Shown one piece after another: positions 16,701 to 26,000 of a stretch of 35,903 nucleotides of DNA. The translations under genes were made by a program, and so were the position numbers. This DNA comes from a virus, in the IMG/VR virus record IMGVR_UViG_3300021356_000067, positions 1 to 35,903 of that record; one strand, 5' to 3'. The notes beneath the pieces were generated by a model, which did not search any database, was not told the origin of the DNA, and worked only from the letters and a program-made list of their open reading frames with translations. Positions within the stretch are counted from its first letter, which is position 1, and each line of letters opens with the position of its first letter.

Positions 16701-18470
16701 ATTAGCACTAAACGTATTAACTCCTACTATACTAATACCACCTGCTCCCGCAGCTATTCCTGTGTTAGAATAAACAGATTTTACATCTGAAATTCCATAA
16801 GAAGTGATTGCAGTGGCAACTCTACTTTTTGTTACTTCTTGAGTTGAAATTCCACTTCTAAAGACAAGAACTTCATCTTTGACAAATCTACCTTTTTGAT
16901 CGTATACTGTTAAGGCAGTTCCAGCATTAACTGAGGTTCTTAAAAATCCTGTTGCACCACTACTATTTCCTTCGACATACGCAGGAATAGATAACGTAAT
17001 AGTATTATTGACTGTAAGTTCTGTAAAAGGTTGTATGTCATACATTGACATACCCCATTCATTTTCTTGTGGGAAAGATGAATTGTATGAACCAGATTCG
17101 AGTCTAAAGTCGAACACTCTGGCAAGTCCGATTTCTTTCCCTGGAGCAGTTTCAGAATTTACCCCAACTCTCTGATCTCTTAAACTGAGGATAAATGTAT
17201 TACCTACTCCAATAGTTGGTGATCTATAAACACTGTTTAACTTAAGCGTTGGACCAGTGCTATATGGAAAGAACTGATTTTCAATAGTTCTTGTCGTTCT
17301 TGGTTTTGGTACATCGATAAAAGAGGGACTTATTGTTTCAACTTCATAACCTCTAACATATGCTTTACCTGGAGATACTCTACAGATTGCTAAGTCTGGA
17401 CTAGGAGTTGATCCAGCAGCAGTAAATTGACCCTCTTCATACAATCCTTGATTTCCACGATTGTTGTTAAGAGAATTTAAAATGGAAACATTAAATGGTT
17501 TAACAACATAATGACCACTTTCATCATATGTTCTTCTTGCTAAAATATCTGTAAGATCATCATAGAAAACTGCACCACCCCCTTTAGCACTACCTCTTCT
17601 AGTGGGTGTTTGAAGAACTCCATTAATTACGGTTGCTAGTAAAATAAAATTATCATCATTAAAATCATCAAGAGATTTTTTGAATAAACTTGTTGAGATT
17701 TTAAGTCTATCTGCACCAGGAGCTCCATAGTTGTTGAATCCCTGAGAATTATCATTCAAAGATTCATCAGCATTTGAATTTACAATTTCCTCAGAAACAA
17801 AGAGACCAATCCTATAACTAGGTGTATTTGAATATTGATCTAAAACTAAAGATTCTTTATTTACATTTACAAAATAACCACGAATGAAGTAAACTCCATT
17901 TTCAATTTGAAATACCGATCCAGTTGCAGTTGAATTTGCTGGTATAGTATTTGCAAATGGAGCTCCAGCTGAAATGATAGAATTTCCTAATAATCCAGAA
18001 CTTAAAGGCTGATTACAAGTTAAAGATTCGCCATCAGTAAATGTTTGGGTAGTATTATCAGTTCTTGCAGAACCTTGATATGCAATATAAAGAGTTAAGT
18101 TTCCTCTTTCAGAATCTGCAGAGGGAAGAACACTATCAACAACAGCAGTGACCCCAGAAACTTGTCCAGTGATGGTTGTTCCAACTAACTGATCAGCATA
18201 TGCTTCAACAGGAACTCCTTGAAAGGTATTTACTAGTTGTACGCAATAATACAACTGTGAATATCCAGTGTTACCGGGGATTACCTTTGCACCCTCTTTG
18301 AAAAAGTGCTGACCAAATCTTTCTACTTGATTCTGAAGAATCGATTGTAGGGTTGTTAATTCTCTTGCCTGAACTGGATATCCAGGCTTAAAAAGCACCT
18401 TGTGGTAATCGTTCGTCGCATCAAAATCGTCAAAATATGGTGCTACGTTAAGGTTCGTCTGCTGTGGCAT
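10785..18470 (-). CDS. Very large baseplate wedge protein, DUF4815-type (gp10 position)
   Basis: A 2,561-aa virion protein. The N terminus (APYFDDFDATNDYHKVLFKP, GYPVQARELTTLQSILQNQV, then ERFGQHFFKEG) is typical of DUF4815, found in large structural proteins of marine T4-like phages. Later family-typical blocks are RSRNIEFYAANLKPSTQIYA near 1453, GWYDPLAQSFLV with an FRTKDDGDTPV strand near 1715-1770, and a C-terminal beta domain ending FRSYRIKLVLTSTSQELV...LRVIALA. Between these are inserted modules: TSGA-type units, a GVGYTPADG/NGGNGYQVGD repeat (about 1947-2067) and an IGEEIIEYTS...SRGTTPKSY unit (about 2150-2220). Position after gp8 matches T4 gp10, which is 602 aa. Functional equivalence to gp10 is inferred from synteny. 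It starts seven bases after the gp8 stop and carries no promoter motif of its own. Confidence 0.87.
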   Translation of the reverse strand: MPQQTNLNVAPYFDDFDATNDYHKVLFKPGYPVQARELTTLQSILQNQVERFGQHFFKEGAKVIPGNTGYSQLYYCVQLVNTFQGVPVEAYADQLVGTTITGQVSGVTAVVDSVLPSADSERGNLTLYIAYQGSARTDNTTQTFTDGESLTCNQPLSSGLLGNSIISAGAPFANTIPANSTATGSVFQIENGVYFIRGYFVNVNKESLVLDQYSNTPSYRIGLFVSEEIVNSNADESLNDNSQGFNNYGAPGADRLKISTSLFKKSLDDFNDDNFILLATVINGVLQTPTRRGSAKGGGAVFYDDLTDILARRTYDESGHYVVKPFNVSILNSLNNNRGNQGLYEEGQFTAAGSTPSPDLAICRVSPGKAYVRGYEVETISPSFIDVPKPRTTRTIENQFFPYSTGPTLKLNSVYRSPTIGVGNTFILSLRDQRVGVNSETAPGKEIGLARVFDFRLESGSYNSSFPQENEWGMSMYDIQPFTELTVNNTITLSIPAYVEGNSSGATGFLRTSVNAGTALTVYDQKGRFVKDEVLVFRSGISTQEVTKSRVATAITSYGISDVKSVYSNTGIAAGAGGISIVGVNTFSANVVQTPSVTIGVASVTAFDGVLGLSTISSSNALFPGKIKENNLLEYSDLSSSQDPILVRVVGVTTSEVTVVGVTTVIGVADGTLPTSTFSASDLKVVSTELDASSDTTFYTELPNEHIAAVDLTDAELIIRKPFTVDITNTQLSSTSLLSVTLPEGEIYLSYSDERYSLIRSDGTTEPLTQNNFAFSADLKELQIRGLGADDTGAQLITTVRKSNVKSKKKIKDRVKSLVVDKSISPASGIGSTTFNDGLTYGNYPFGTRVQDNVISLNTPDIIEIHAIYETADPALTNANFGSPEMTLTQLNGPTASTGDMTIGELIVGQTSGAVAVFAEIKDTTTLRYLPKNNFKFVEGETVVFQESSITGGVSSLDTTSFNISSNYTFGSGQRGTVYNHGFITRKTDSDSPKNKIKVYYKAASFDSSDDGDIVTVESYNDFDYSTEVKAINGVLNTDIIDLRPRVNNYSVSEGTRSPLEFLGRSFNATGNSVPSILASNETIFLDYAYYQGRIDRLYLHKDGKLQMKFGTPADDPKRAQPESPANAIELATIEYPPYLHNVEQASVKFLKYKRYQMKDIKKLEDRIKNLEYYTTLSILETNTANQFIPDANGLNRFKSGFFVDNFTSFSTQDLRLGRNNSIDQANKILRPKHSTNSFSLQTGPVVDVDPTADKRTSAIDGTNVRKQNDILSLDYSEVEWLSQTLATRTESVTPFLISFWQGTIVLTPASDNWVDQTRQKAKTIDTIGNYSQIMSEAEEKYGVDPETGFAAEVWNSWETNWSGTTSTVTDTRESTTTSSRTFGRGGWINGGSGGPAAWVRQTTTQPIEQDVTDTIESGVKSRTGTQYVVTETFEELSVGDKVLSTEVISSVRSRNIEFYAANLKPSTQIYAFFDGKEVTKYCVPKLIEITMSSGVFQVGETVQGRVINKGLGEEGKDVNPSINFRVAQSNHRRGDYDSPTEVYPDNPYVNGGIVPEVYSSTSTTLNVDTYSLADQPQGDFFGYIQTGMKLTGQTSGAEAEVTNVRLITDRSSALLGSFFIPDASNKDNPSFDTGTNVFTLTNDPDNDQDAATTVGEEAYPTSGILETVQEQILSIRNAKIEQKKLFEEELVNRTVDTEITATRNIGQASTSESIVGWYDPLAQSFLVDQEEDPEGIFITKCDVFFRTKDDGDTPVRMQIRTMENGFPTPKYFDLSEVILYPSDVNTSTDGSVATTFEFAAPVYLEGGKEYAICLISNSTKYSVYISRVGENDILTDAYISNQPTLGSLFKSQNASTWEASQWEDLKFTMYRADFVESGSVDLYSPELTEGNKQIAKLMENPLNIISNDIRVGLGTTLSDARYSLGNTFFQGTASNRTAQGDLIGVGASATGTLTITNPGVGYTPADGQITYSGVNLIAVSGNGSEATASVTIRDGVAIAATITSGSNGGNGYQVGDVVTISANAPLPSSSDPAGLSVGRNARFTLTSIGHTSQLILGNVQGEFITGAAGTIRFFDNTDTERELNDVGSVGGDVTIPSNGIVSISDGLHIKVNHVNHGMNFDDNFVRISKVLPDVKPTKLTAAYDKSSTDPLQITAGTGDVFSTFEGAGVSATNTGLLLIGEEIIEYTSTTSSTIGGSISRGTTPKSYPIDTPVYKYELAGVSLARINKTHDLSDVTIANPITLDSYHIKLDMSEKFGTLGSTDNIDRSTGVGLPKLFLNRSKSAGGDNVMATKNIAFEIIKPSIHNIAVEGTSISGQIRTVTTQSISGNEIPYVNAGFEDVVLNANNFFDSPRAVFSKVNEDRKLDSIEGNKSMQMRLFLGTTNTKLTPQIELQRCSVYAVSNRVNSEVVNYATDSRVNTLFNDPSACQYVSKEVTLENPASSIKIIVDAHIPTDADIRAFYAINSDPGFEPIFEPFPGYLNLDINGEIINEENNDGRPDIFVENSIKKGYSAYDTDFIERTFTIDDLPNFRSYRIKLVLTSTSQELVPQLKNLRVIALA

Positions 18471-18476
18471 AATTCT

Positions 18477-20030
18477 TTAGAACTGCAAGATAACTTTTAT
18501 GTCTTCTTTTTGGTTTGACGATCTTGTAATCGAAGGTCTATTATCTACGTATATAATATTACCAGAATGCTGTCTTACCTCTGGGGACGCAACACCTGTA
18601 GTGAAATCCATTCCAAGATAATATGTACGATTATTTATCGTCGTTTTGTTATCGCTAAATGCACTATCAATACTCAAATCTAATCCTGTAGATGGAGTGA
18701 TTGCTAATGATCCAGTTCCAGTTGGACTTCCGGTAAAATCTTGCAGTTCATAACCATAAGATGGGTTAGTAACTCCAATTCCTGCAGTTGTAAATCCTGC
18801 TACCGTTCTATCTTGCCAAAGTTTTAAAACCCCAGTGTTTTGATCATAATTTACGACCCTACCAACTGCTGTAGCTCCTGTTCCAACTGTTTGAGTAACA
18901 AAAGAATCGGCAGTAAAAGTTGCTTCACTATATCCAACACCTGTCAGTTTTAACGCGGTAACTGCACTCACCTTATCTGCTGTTAATACTGATCCTCCAG
19001 CTGGGGAGAGTGGATTTTCTACAATACCAATTCTTGCAAATTGATTACCAGTAATAAAATCAGGATTCTCATTATCACTTTCAATTCTCGAATACAATAA
19101 TACACTATAGGCACCAAGTTCCCTATAGATATCAGCACCATGACCACCTTGTGGAGGTATAATTACATCAAATGTCGGTCTAGTTGTTCCTGCTGGAATT
19201 CCAGCGGATTCAAAATCAAGAGTTCCAAAAGTATATCCAGATCCTTGAGCAGATACAGAAACTTCGTCAATTTTTGAATCGCCATCAATGGTAACAGTAC
19301 ATTGTGCTCCTGTACCATCACCACGAATAGGAACTCCGGTATAGGTTGTATTTGCTGTTCCTAATCCAACACCACGATTAGTTATCGTTACAATTTTAAT
19401 AGAACCATCTACAGCATTTTCTCTAACTAAAGATGTATCATTACTAGTGCTCCAATCTGTAGGGACTGGCATAAAATCTGTAGAATCAAATTTAGTGATG
19501 TCAGATGGTTTAATAGTATAAAGATATTTCCAAATATATCCGTCACCACTAGTTCCAGCTGCCTTTGGTTCTAAATCGGTAAAAGTTGGTTCATCTAAAG
19601 ATGGTCTACCAAGAGTATTCTCTGGATTTGTTCCGTTTTGTAAGCAAATATAAACTCTATAGTCACTATTCAAAACATAAAAATTTGAATTATAAAGATT
19701 AGTAGATCCAGAAACAGGAGCAGTGTTTGACCTACTATAATCATGACGGTACATATCATAAGTAGTACCTGAAGACCAGTTTCTTCTAGGGACAACCTGT
19801 CTTACATCAGTAGAATTGATCCTCTTCATAGCGATCATTGTGTTCCAATAATCATTCTCCTGATCAAAATTATCTTTTGGTGCGGGAGGAGAATCATTCC
19901 ATGTAGATAAGTAATCTGTCGGATTTGGGAGTCCGACAAAAGAATAATAGGAATTGCTGGCATTAGCAATTCCTGCAACGAAATTTTTCGCGTTTAATAT
20001 TCTAACCTGATCAGTTATAATAGCAGCCAT
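18477..20030 (-). CDS. 8: Baseplate wedge protein gp8
   Basis: A 517-aa homologue of the T4 gp8 wedge protein (334 aa), which dimerises in each wedge and binds gp7, gp10 and gp6. The N-terminal region (VRILNAKNFVAGIANASNSY, YSFVGLPNPTDY, MIAMKRI, VVPRRNW, YRVYICLQNGTNPENT, DGYIWKYLYTIKPSD) is the conserved part in cyanophage gp8. The extra length comes from a middle segment, about residues 210-300, with one GSGY-type repeat (VTITNRGVGLG, then VSVSAQGSGYTFGTLDF) and a later ATAVGRVVNYDQNTG module. Synteny (gp6, giant, gp8, DUF4815) mirrors T4 genes 6-7-8-10. An ATAAATA motif lies 21 nt upstream. The Shine-Dalgarno is weak. Confidence 0.88.
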   Translation of the reverse strand: MAAIITDQVRILNAKNFVAGIANASNSYYSFVGLPNPTDYLSTWNDSPPAPKDNFDQENDYWNTMIAMKRINSTDVRQVVPRRNWSSGTTYDMYRHDYSRSNTAPVSGSTNLYNSNFYVLNSDYRVYICLQNGTNPENTLGRPSLDEPTFTDLEPKAAGTSGDGYIWKYLYTIKPSDITKFDSTDFMPVPTDWSTSNDTSLVRENAVDGSIKIVTITNRGVGLGTANTTYTGVPIRGDGTGAQCTVTIDGDSKIDEVSVSAQGSGYTFGTLDFESAGIPAGTTRPTFDVIIPPQGGHGADIYRELGAYSVLLYSRIESDNENPDFITGNQFARIGIVENPLSPAGGSVLTADKVSAVTALKLTGVGYSEATFTADSFVTQTVGTGATAVGRVVNYDQNTGVLKLWQDRTVAGFTTAGIGVTNPSYGYELQDFTGSPTGTGSLAITPSTGLDLSIDSAFSDNKTTINNRTYYLGMDFTTGVASPEVRQHSGNIIYVDNRPSITRSSNQKEDIKVILQF

Positions 20031-20050
20031 TTTTGACGGACTTTTTTACT

Positions 20051-20057
20051 TATTTAT
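20051..20057 (-). promoter_or_regulatory. Late-promoter-like ATAAATA
   Basis: Minus-strand GTAATAAATAAGT in the 36-base gap between the giant gene's stop and gp8, 21 nt before the gp8 ATG. It matches the T4 late core. Confidence 0.62.
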
Positions 20058-20066
20058 TACGAAAAA

Positions 20067-23000
20067 TCATCCGAATTTTTTGAACCTAATATATCTGGTT
20101 CTATAAACTTTCGATGAAGTAGATATACCAGTAAATTCATTTGTTCCTATTCCGGATAAGGTGCGTGCTGGATACGAAAGTTCTTTAGTTCTAGCATTTA
20201 CGATAACTTTACCCCAAGAGTATTCTCCAAGGAATGATCCTGTTGAGAATCCAGAAACTCCATTTGGATTTATATTGGTATTCACAGTAACTTTAGCAAC
20301 ACTGGTTGTAACTCCAGCGATTACTTGAGTTGCTATTCCAACAGAATTTACGACATACGCATTATCGAGATATTCGGATCCAATTCCAACAATTGTGGTA
20401 TTATTGGTTCCAAGAGCAGTAATGCTAGTTGATGCTGTTCCCAAGTTAGAATTTCTTATTATGAAATGATCTCCAATAGACAATCCGCTTATGGTTACAG
20501 CGGTTCCAACCAAATCAGTATCCCTCATTACAGAGTCTAGAGGAATGTGAAGATGGAACATTAACCCTGTTGAACCAACACCAATAGAAGTGGTTCCCAG
20601 TCCAACGATTATTCCAGAATCTCCAGAATAAGAGGAGACATCACAAGACTCTGTTTGTTGTGCAGGAGGTCCGATAAGGACTAATGGTGGATTAGTATAA
20701 GTATATCCAGCACCAGGATTAGTAATAGTAATTCCAGTGACAACCCCATTAGAAATTGTTGCTGTTGCAGTCGCTGTTGTGGATCCTATACCAACACTTA
20801 CATCAGGAGTTGTTGAATATCCAACACCACCATCATTAATCGTGATTGAAGTAATAGTTCCAGCGGATGAAACTACAGCTGTTGCTGCTGCTCCAGTAAC
20901 AACTACTGGATTTACTAACTTTATTCCTTTTTGAATGGTGTTTCTGAATGTAGGATCTATGTTTTCATTATTAAGATCAAATAATGGTCTCAATCTATCA
21001 ACATAGACTATAGTAGAACCAATACCAACAGAACTAATAATATTTGCAGTTGGATTGATAACAGGTTCATAAATTTCTCTGTCTTTACCAACTTCTTGAC
21101 CGTTGATGATCTTATCTTGAGTTTGTCTACACCATGTTATTGGTCTCTCAAAAGTAGTATCAGTAACATTGCCTGGTCCAAAATATGGAAGAGTATTGCA
21201 CTTATCAACATTTGTGATTGAACTAATTGTTCTAGTATCTTCTTGCTGATATGGTTTTTGGCCCAGATCTGGATTATAATTTAAAGTAACCTCATCTCCA
21301 TATTTAAGAGTTTCAATAACTTCCCTATCAATAACATCCAAATCATCTCCGCTTCCTTTATAGAAAACGATATTAAGAGTGTCACCAATCCTTAACGGTT
21401 CTGAGAAAGTTATTTGAGAACCACCATCAAACTGATAAGATTCTCCTGGACGCTGAAGTATTTCATTTACAAATACTAAAAGTAATTGGTCAAGTTCAAT
21501 CTTTGATCCTTTTGATTTGTTAATAGATATTGAAACACCAGCTTTGATTAATGGGAAATCAACTCTAGTACCGTCAATAAATTCGGAAACATCATCAAAT
21601 GTATCAAGAACACCTAAAGACCATCCAGTAAATTCGTCACTAATGACTTTTTCTATCTCAACTTCAAATTGGTTTGAGGATGAGAACGATGAAGTGGTAG
21701 GAATTCCAGTTGTTCCTCCAATAGCAACCGTTAATTGCTCACTATTACCATAACCATATCCCGTATTAGTAATTTCAAAATCAATTACACTAGATCCTTG
21801 TCCAACAACAACACTAACTTTAGCTTCTGTTCCAAATCCCGTTGTTCCAGAAACATACTCTAATGATAAATTGCTATATGAAAGTGGAGAATCAATTACA
21901 ACGAAAGGTGGATCGGAATGAGTATATCCAGTTCCAGGATTGGTAATAGTAACAGCGGTAATATGACCATCAGCAATAGATGCAGTTCCAATAGCGACTA
22001 GATTTGGGGTAGAGAGACTTGTAGTACCAACACTAACATTAACAGTTGTTTGAATTCCAGATCTATATCCAGATCCAGAGTTCCCGATAGAAACTGAAGA
22101 AATTGTTCCTAATCCAGAAACAATTGCTGTTCCTCCTGCAGCAACTAAAGGTTGATATCCAAGACCCTCCTGAGATCCAACGGAAACAATTATTCCTCCT
22201 TTCGGGAAAGTAGAAACACCAACGTCATTTGTTAATGTTCTGGATGCACCAGTAAAAGTAATAGAGGTGATTCCAGTATTTTCAGAGAGAGTAAAGTTAT
22301 TTGCTCCTCCAGTAACTTGATATATGTCATTAATTAATACAATTGCACCTTCATCACTAATTCCAGTAACATTGCTACCATCAGACTTTAAAGTGAACTG
22401 ACTTTCAGTTCCATTAAATTGATCTGAAATATCATCAAAAATGTAGTTTTTATAATATGTTTCATTAGCAGTATCTGGCTGAGCCGTCCTCATGAAACTT
22501 CTTCCTTGGAAACTAGAACCAGTTGTTATACCAGTAAAGTCTCTCTGGTCGGGAGGATTTGTAATAGTTCCAATTGGAGTATTTCCATATGGTGCTTCAA
22601 CAAAATTCAAAGTATTGCCAACAATGTTATAGTTTCCAACGACTTTTGTTACTAAATCGCCAGTTGAAAGTCCGGTCTGAATGGTTGTTCCCATCCACCC
22701 TCTACGAACTGAAACTCTGTTTGTGGATCCAATACCAACACCTTCAATTTTCATTATTTCATCACCAACTTTAAATAGATCTCCTCCAAAGAATGAAGTT
22801 ATTCCAGTAAAGTCAATAAGATTATCTGTACTTACTACATTATCGCCCAAGGTTGTTGTAACTGCAGTAGAGACAACTGGAGATTGAATGAGATTGTCAA
22901 TGGCAACTAATACTTTTGGATTTTGATTTGTTGCGGTGAATGTATGAGTCTGATCAACACCAAGGGAACCAAATGAAGTTAAATCAACAATCTTTGGAAC

Positions 23001-26000
23001 AGATTTCAAAGCATCTTCTGCACTTCTGGCAAGTTTGATGCTATTATCATTAACTTTAACTACAAATACTCCGGTTGCTGGAAGTAATGTTGTAGTTACT
23101 CCAGCAACTGGGAATGTAGTTTCTCCAATGCCAAGTGATCCTGTATTTCCAACACCTGGACCAGTGTATGCAATCTGCTCTCCAGTAACATAGAAGTGAT
23201 TTGGAATTGTAATGGTGTCTGAAACAGTATTAATACCAGTTCCAGTAAATGATCTTTCAAAAATGTTATCGTTCTTATGAGTCAAATTAAATGATCTCTT
23301 AATGTCCCTCTCAGTTCCAGTGTAATCACCATATCCAGTTTCTATGGTTGCATTATTAAAACTGATTTCATCCTTCGTATCATCTTCAATTCTAAGAGCA
23401 TTAGTATATACATGAACAGTTGCATCAATTCCTGCTACAGGAGTAAAGAGAACTTGAGTGGTTGCAGCAAGGCCAACGGAGTTAGCAACTACTCTAGATC
23501 CAAAAGTTCCAAGACCAGAATGAGTTTGAATATTTGCAAACTCAGTATCAAAAGTTTCTCCAGTTGATTCTCCTTCAATATGATCATCTACAACAAAATA
23601 TTCTAAGAATTCATAACGATTATTTGTAGTATCATGAACTTGAATCATGAAATATCCAGCATCATATCTATCTTCTTCAGTAGAAATATGACTTGGATAT
23701 TCTGCAACAACATTTTCAGTTGGAGACCCAGATGATGCAATATCGGTCATTGTAGATTGCAGTCTGGCATGTTTTAGATCAACTGTAGAAATACCGGAAG
23801 TTATGGATGATAATCCAACAACAATAGTATTAACTACTGCATTTGTCCCTATTCCAGATGGATGGAAATCAAGTTTGATATTTGAACCATCTAGACGTGC
23901 AGTATAAGTTCCAAATCCAGTTGCACTCATTCCTCCAAGAGAAGTAGTCAATTTACCATATTCCAGAATAGATACATTTGTTCCATCATGAACAATATTC
24001 AATTCCTGTGCTTCAAATTCATTTGAATTGAAAGTAGCAGTGTTTCCAAAAGATGGATTACTAACATCTGGAGCAATTTCAACAAGAACTTTCAGGGAGT
24101 GATATGTATTACCAATACTGACAATGTTAGCAGTGGTTCCAGAACTTACAATTACACTTTCTGAGTCAATTAAGACTCCTCCAATAGAAGTATCTCCCGT
24201 AGTAAGATAATTGTCGTTTAAATTATAAGAGATTGTTGTAATATCGTAATCATTTACTGATGATTTAGTTGGGAAGAATAACAACTGTCCTTCAGATCCA
24301 GATATTGAGAAATCGAAAGATCCTTGATCATATACAGTTTCTACTCTTGCATATTGATTAAGATATCCAAAAGATCCATCATGAATAAGATCAACTATCA
24401 AAGCCTGTCTTTCTTGAGTAAATCTCTTATCTCTGAGATAAGTAAAATACTTTCTAAACCTAAAATCTTCTAGATTGAAATTGTTAAGTACACTAAAAGC
24501 AGTTGCTCTGGGATTGCTATTAAACTCTGAAGAAATATCGTCAATAGAAAGAACTCTATTTCCAAATGACTCTGTAAAATCGGTTAGAATTCTATTATTA
24601 AGAGTGATTTCATCGGAAAGAATTGTACCATCTGTAAGAGTTAAACTGTTCTCTGTGGCAATATCAAAATCAAATACACAATTTGTATCAATAAATCCAT
24701 CTAAACTACTTACAATAGTTACATCAGTTAATTCTGTAGAAATCCCAACTTGCATCGGTTGATCCAAATTGGTTGATTCAATTTGAAGATCACTAAACTT
24801 TTTATACCCAAGAGTATGATTTACAGAAGATACAACATCATTCCAATCATCGAATGGAATAGTGCTCTTTAATGAGTATGAGAAATTTTGATAATAGAAA
24901 CTATCTTGTAATCTCTGTAAATTATCATTTAAGAATCCTGAAACATTTTGATTACCACTGAATATTTGAGAAGAAACATCAGTTTCAAAATAAGACTCAT
25001 ATGAAGTTACTTTTGAAGCAACTCCAGAAAGTTCTGAAGTAAGTCCTTTTACAATATCTCCTGATACAAAACTATCAGATGAAAGAACTCTAAGAATCTT
25101 TGTTGTTCTATCCCAACTTTGAACAACACCTTCTTTTCCATTTGTAGTAACTTTCTCTCCACTAAGATAATCAGATGTAGATACTAGTGTATCAAAGGTT
25201 GGGAAATTCTTTTCTGCCGATACTACTCCAGAAGAATTAATAGAATCAAATGTACCAGGATTTTCTCCATCATTCAATTCATCACCCAAATTATAAGTGA
25301 TTGATCCAAGTCCTCCGAGATTTGTGGTAATTCCAGTGAGAGTGAACAGTTTATAATCATAATCTTTAGAATTATATCCACGAGCTGTTGAACCAATTCC
25401 AATACTTGTATTTTCAACTATTACCCTATCACCAACTTCAAATGGGAAAGATGTACTAAATCCAACTGACAGATTTAAAGTCACCTCTTTAGTAACAGTG
25501 TTAAATCCAACAGTACTAATTCCAACTCCATTAGTATTCTTTACTGGCAATACTGTTGGAGTAGCGTTATTAATTCCTCTAGTATTACTTAAAATAGTTA
25601 CGGTTGAATCTCCCAGAGAATACTTAGTTGAGAGATCAGTAATTTGATCTCCAGTCTTACCATCAAAGAAGATTAATTCTGGTGCTGAAGAATATCCTCT
25701 TCCTCCAGAAATTATATCAATTCTTTCAACTTTAGCGAAGGCATCTATAGTAAGAATTTGTGGGAGAGATGTACTTGGTTTCAGTGTTTTATCCGTTGGG
25801 AAATCATAACCAACGTCTTCAATTTTTACTTTTTCAATGATTCCAATATCTTCAGTAGTAGCTACTAAATCTCCTCTTTCTCCTTCAATAGTATTAATAG
25901 ATAAAATGGAAGGTAATGTACTATAATTCTTTCCAGAACTGGTAACTTCTACCTCAGATATTGGGCCATTTGTATGAGTACAATCAGTTGTATAAGATAT

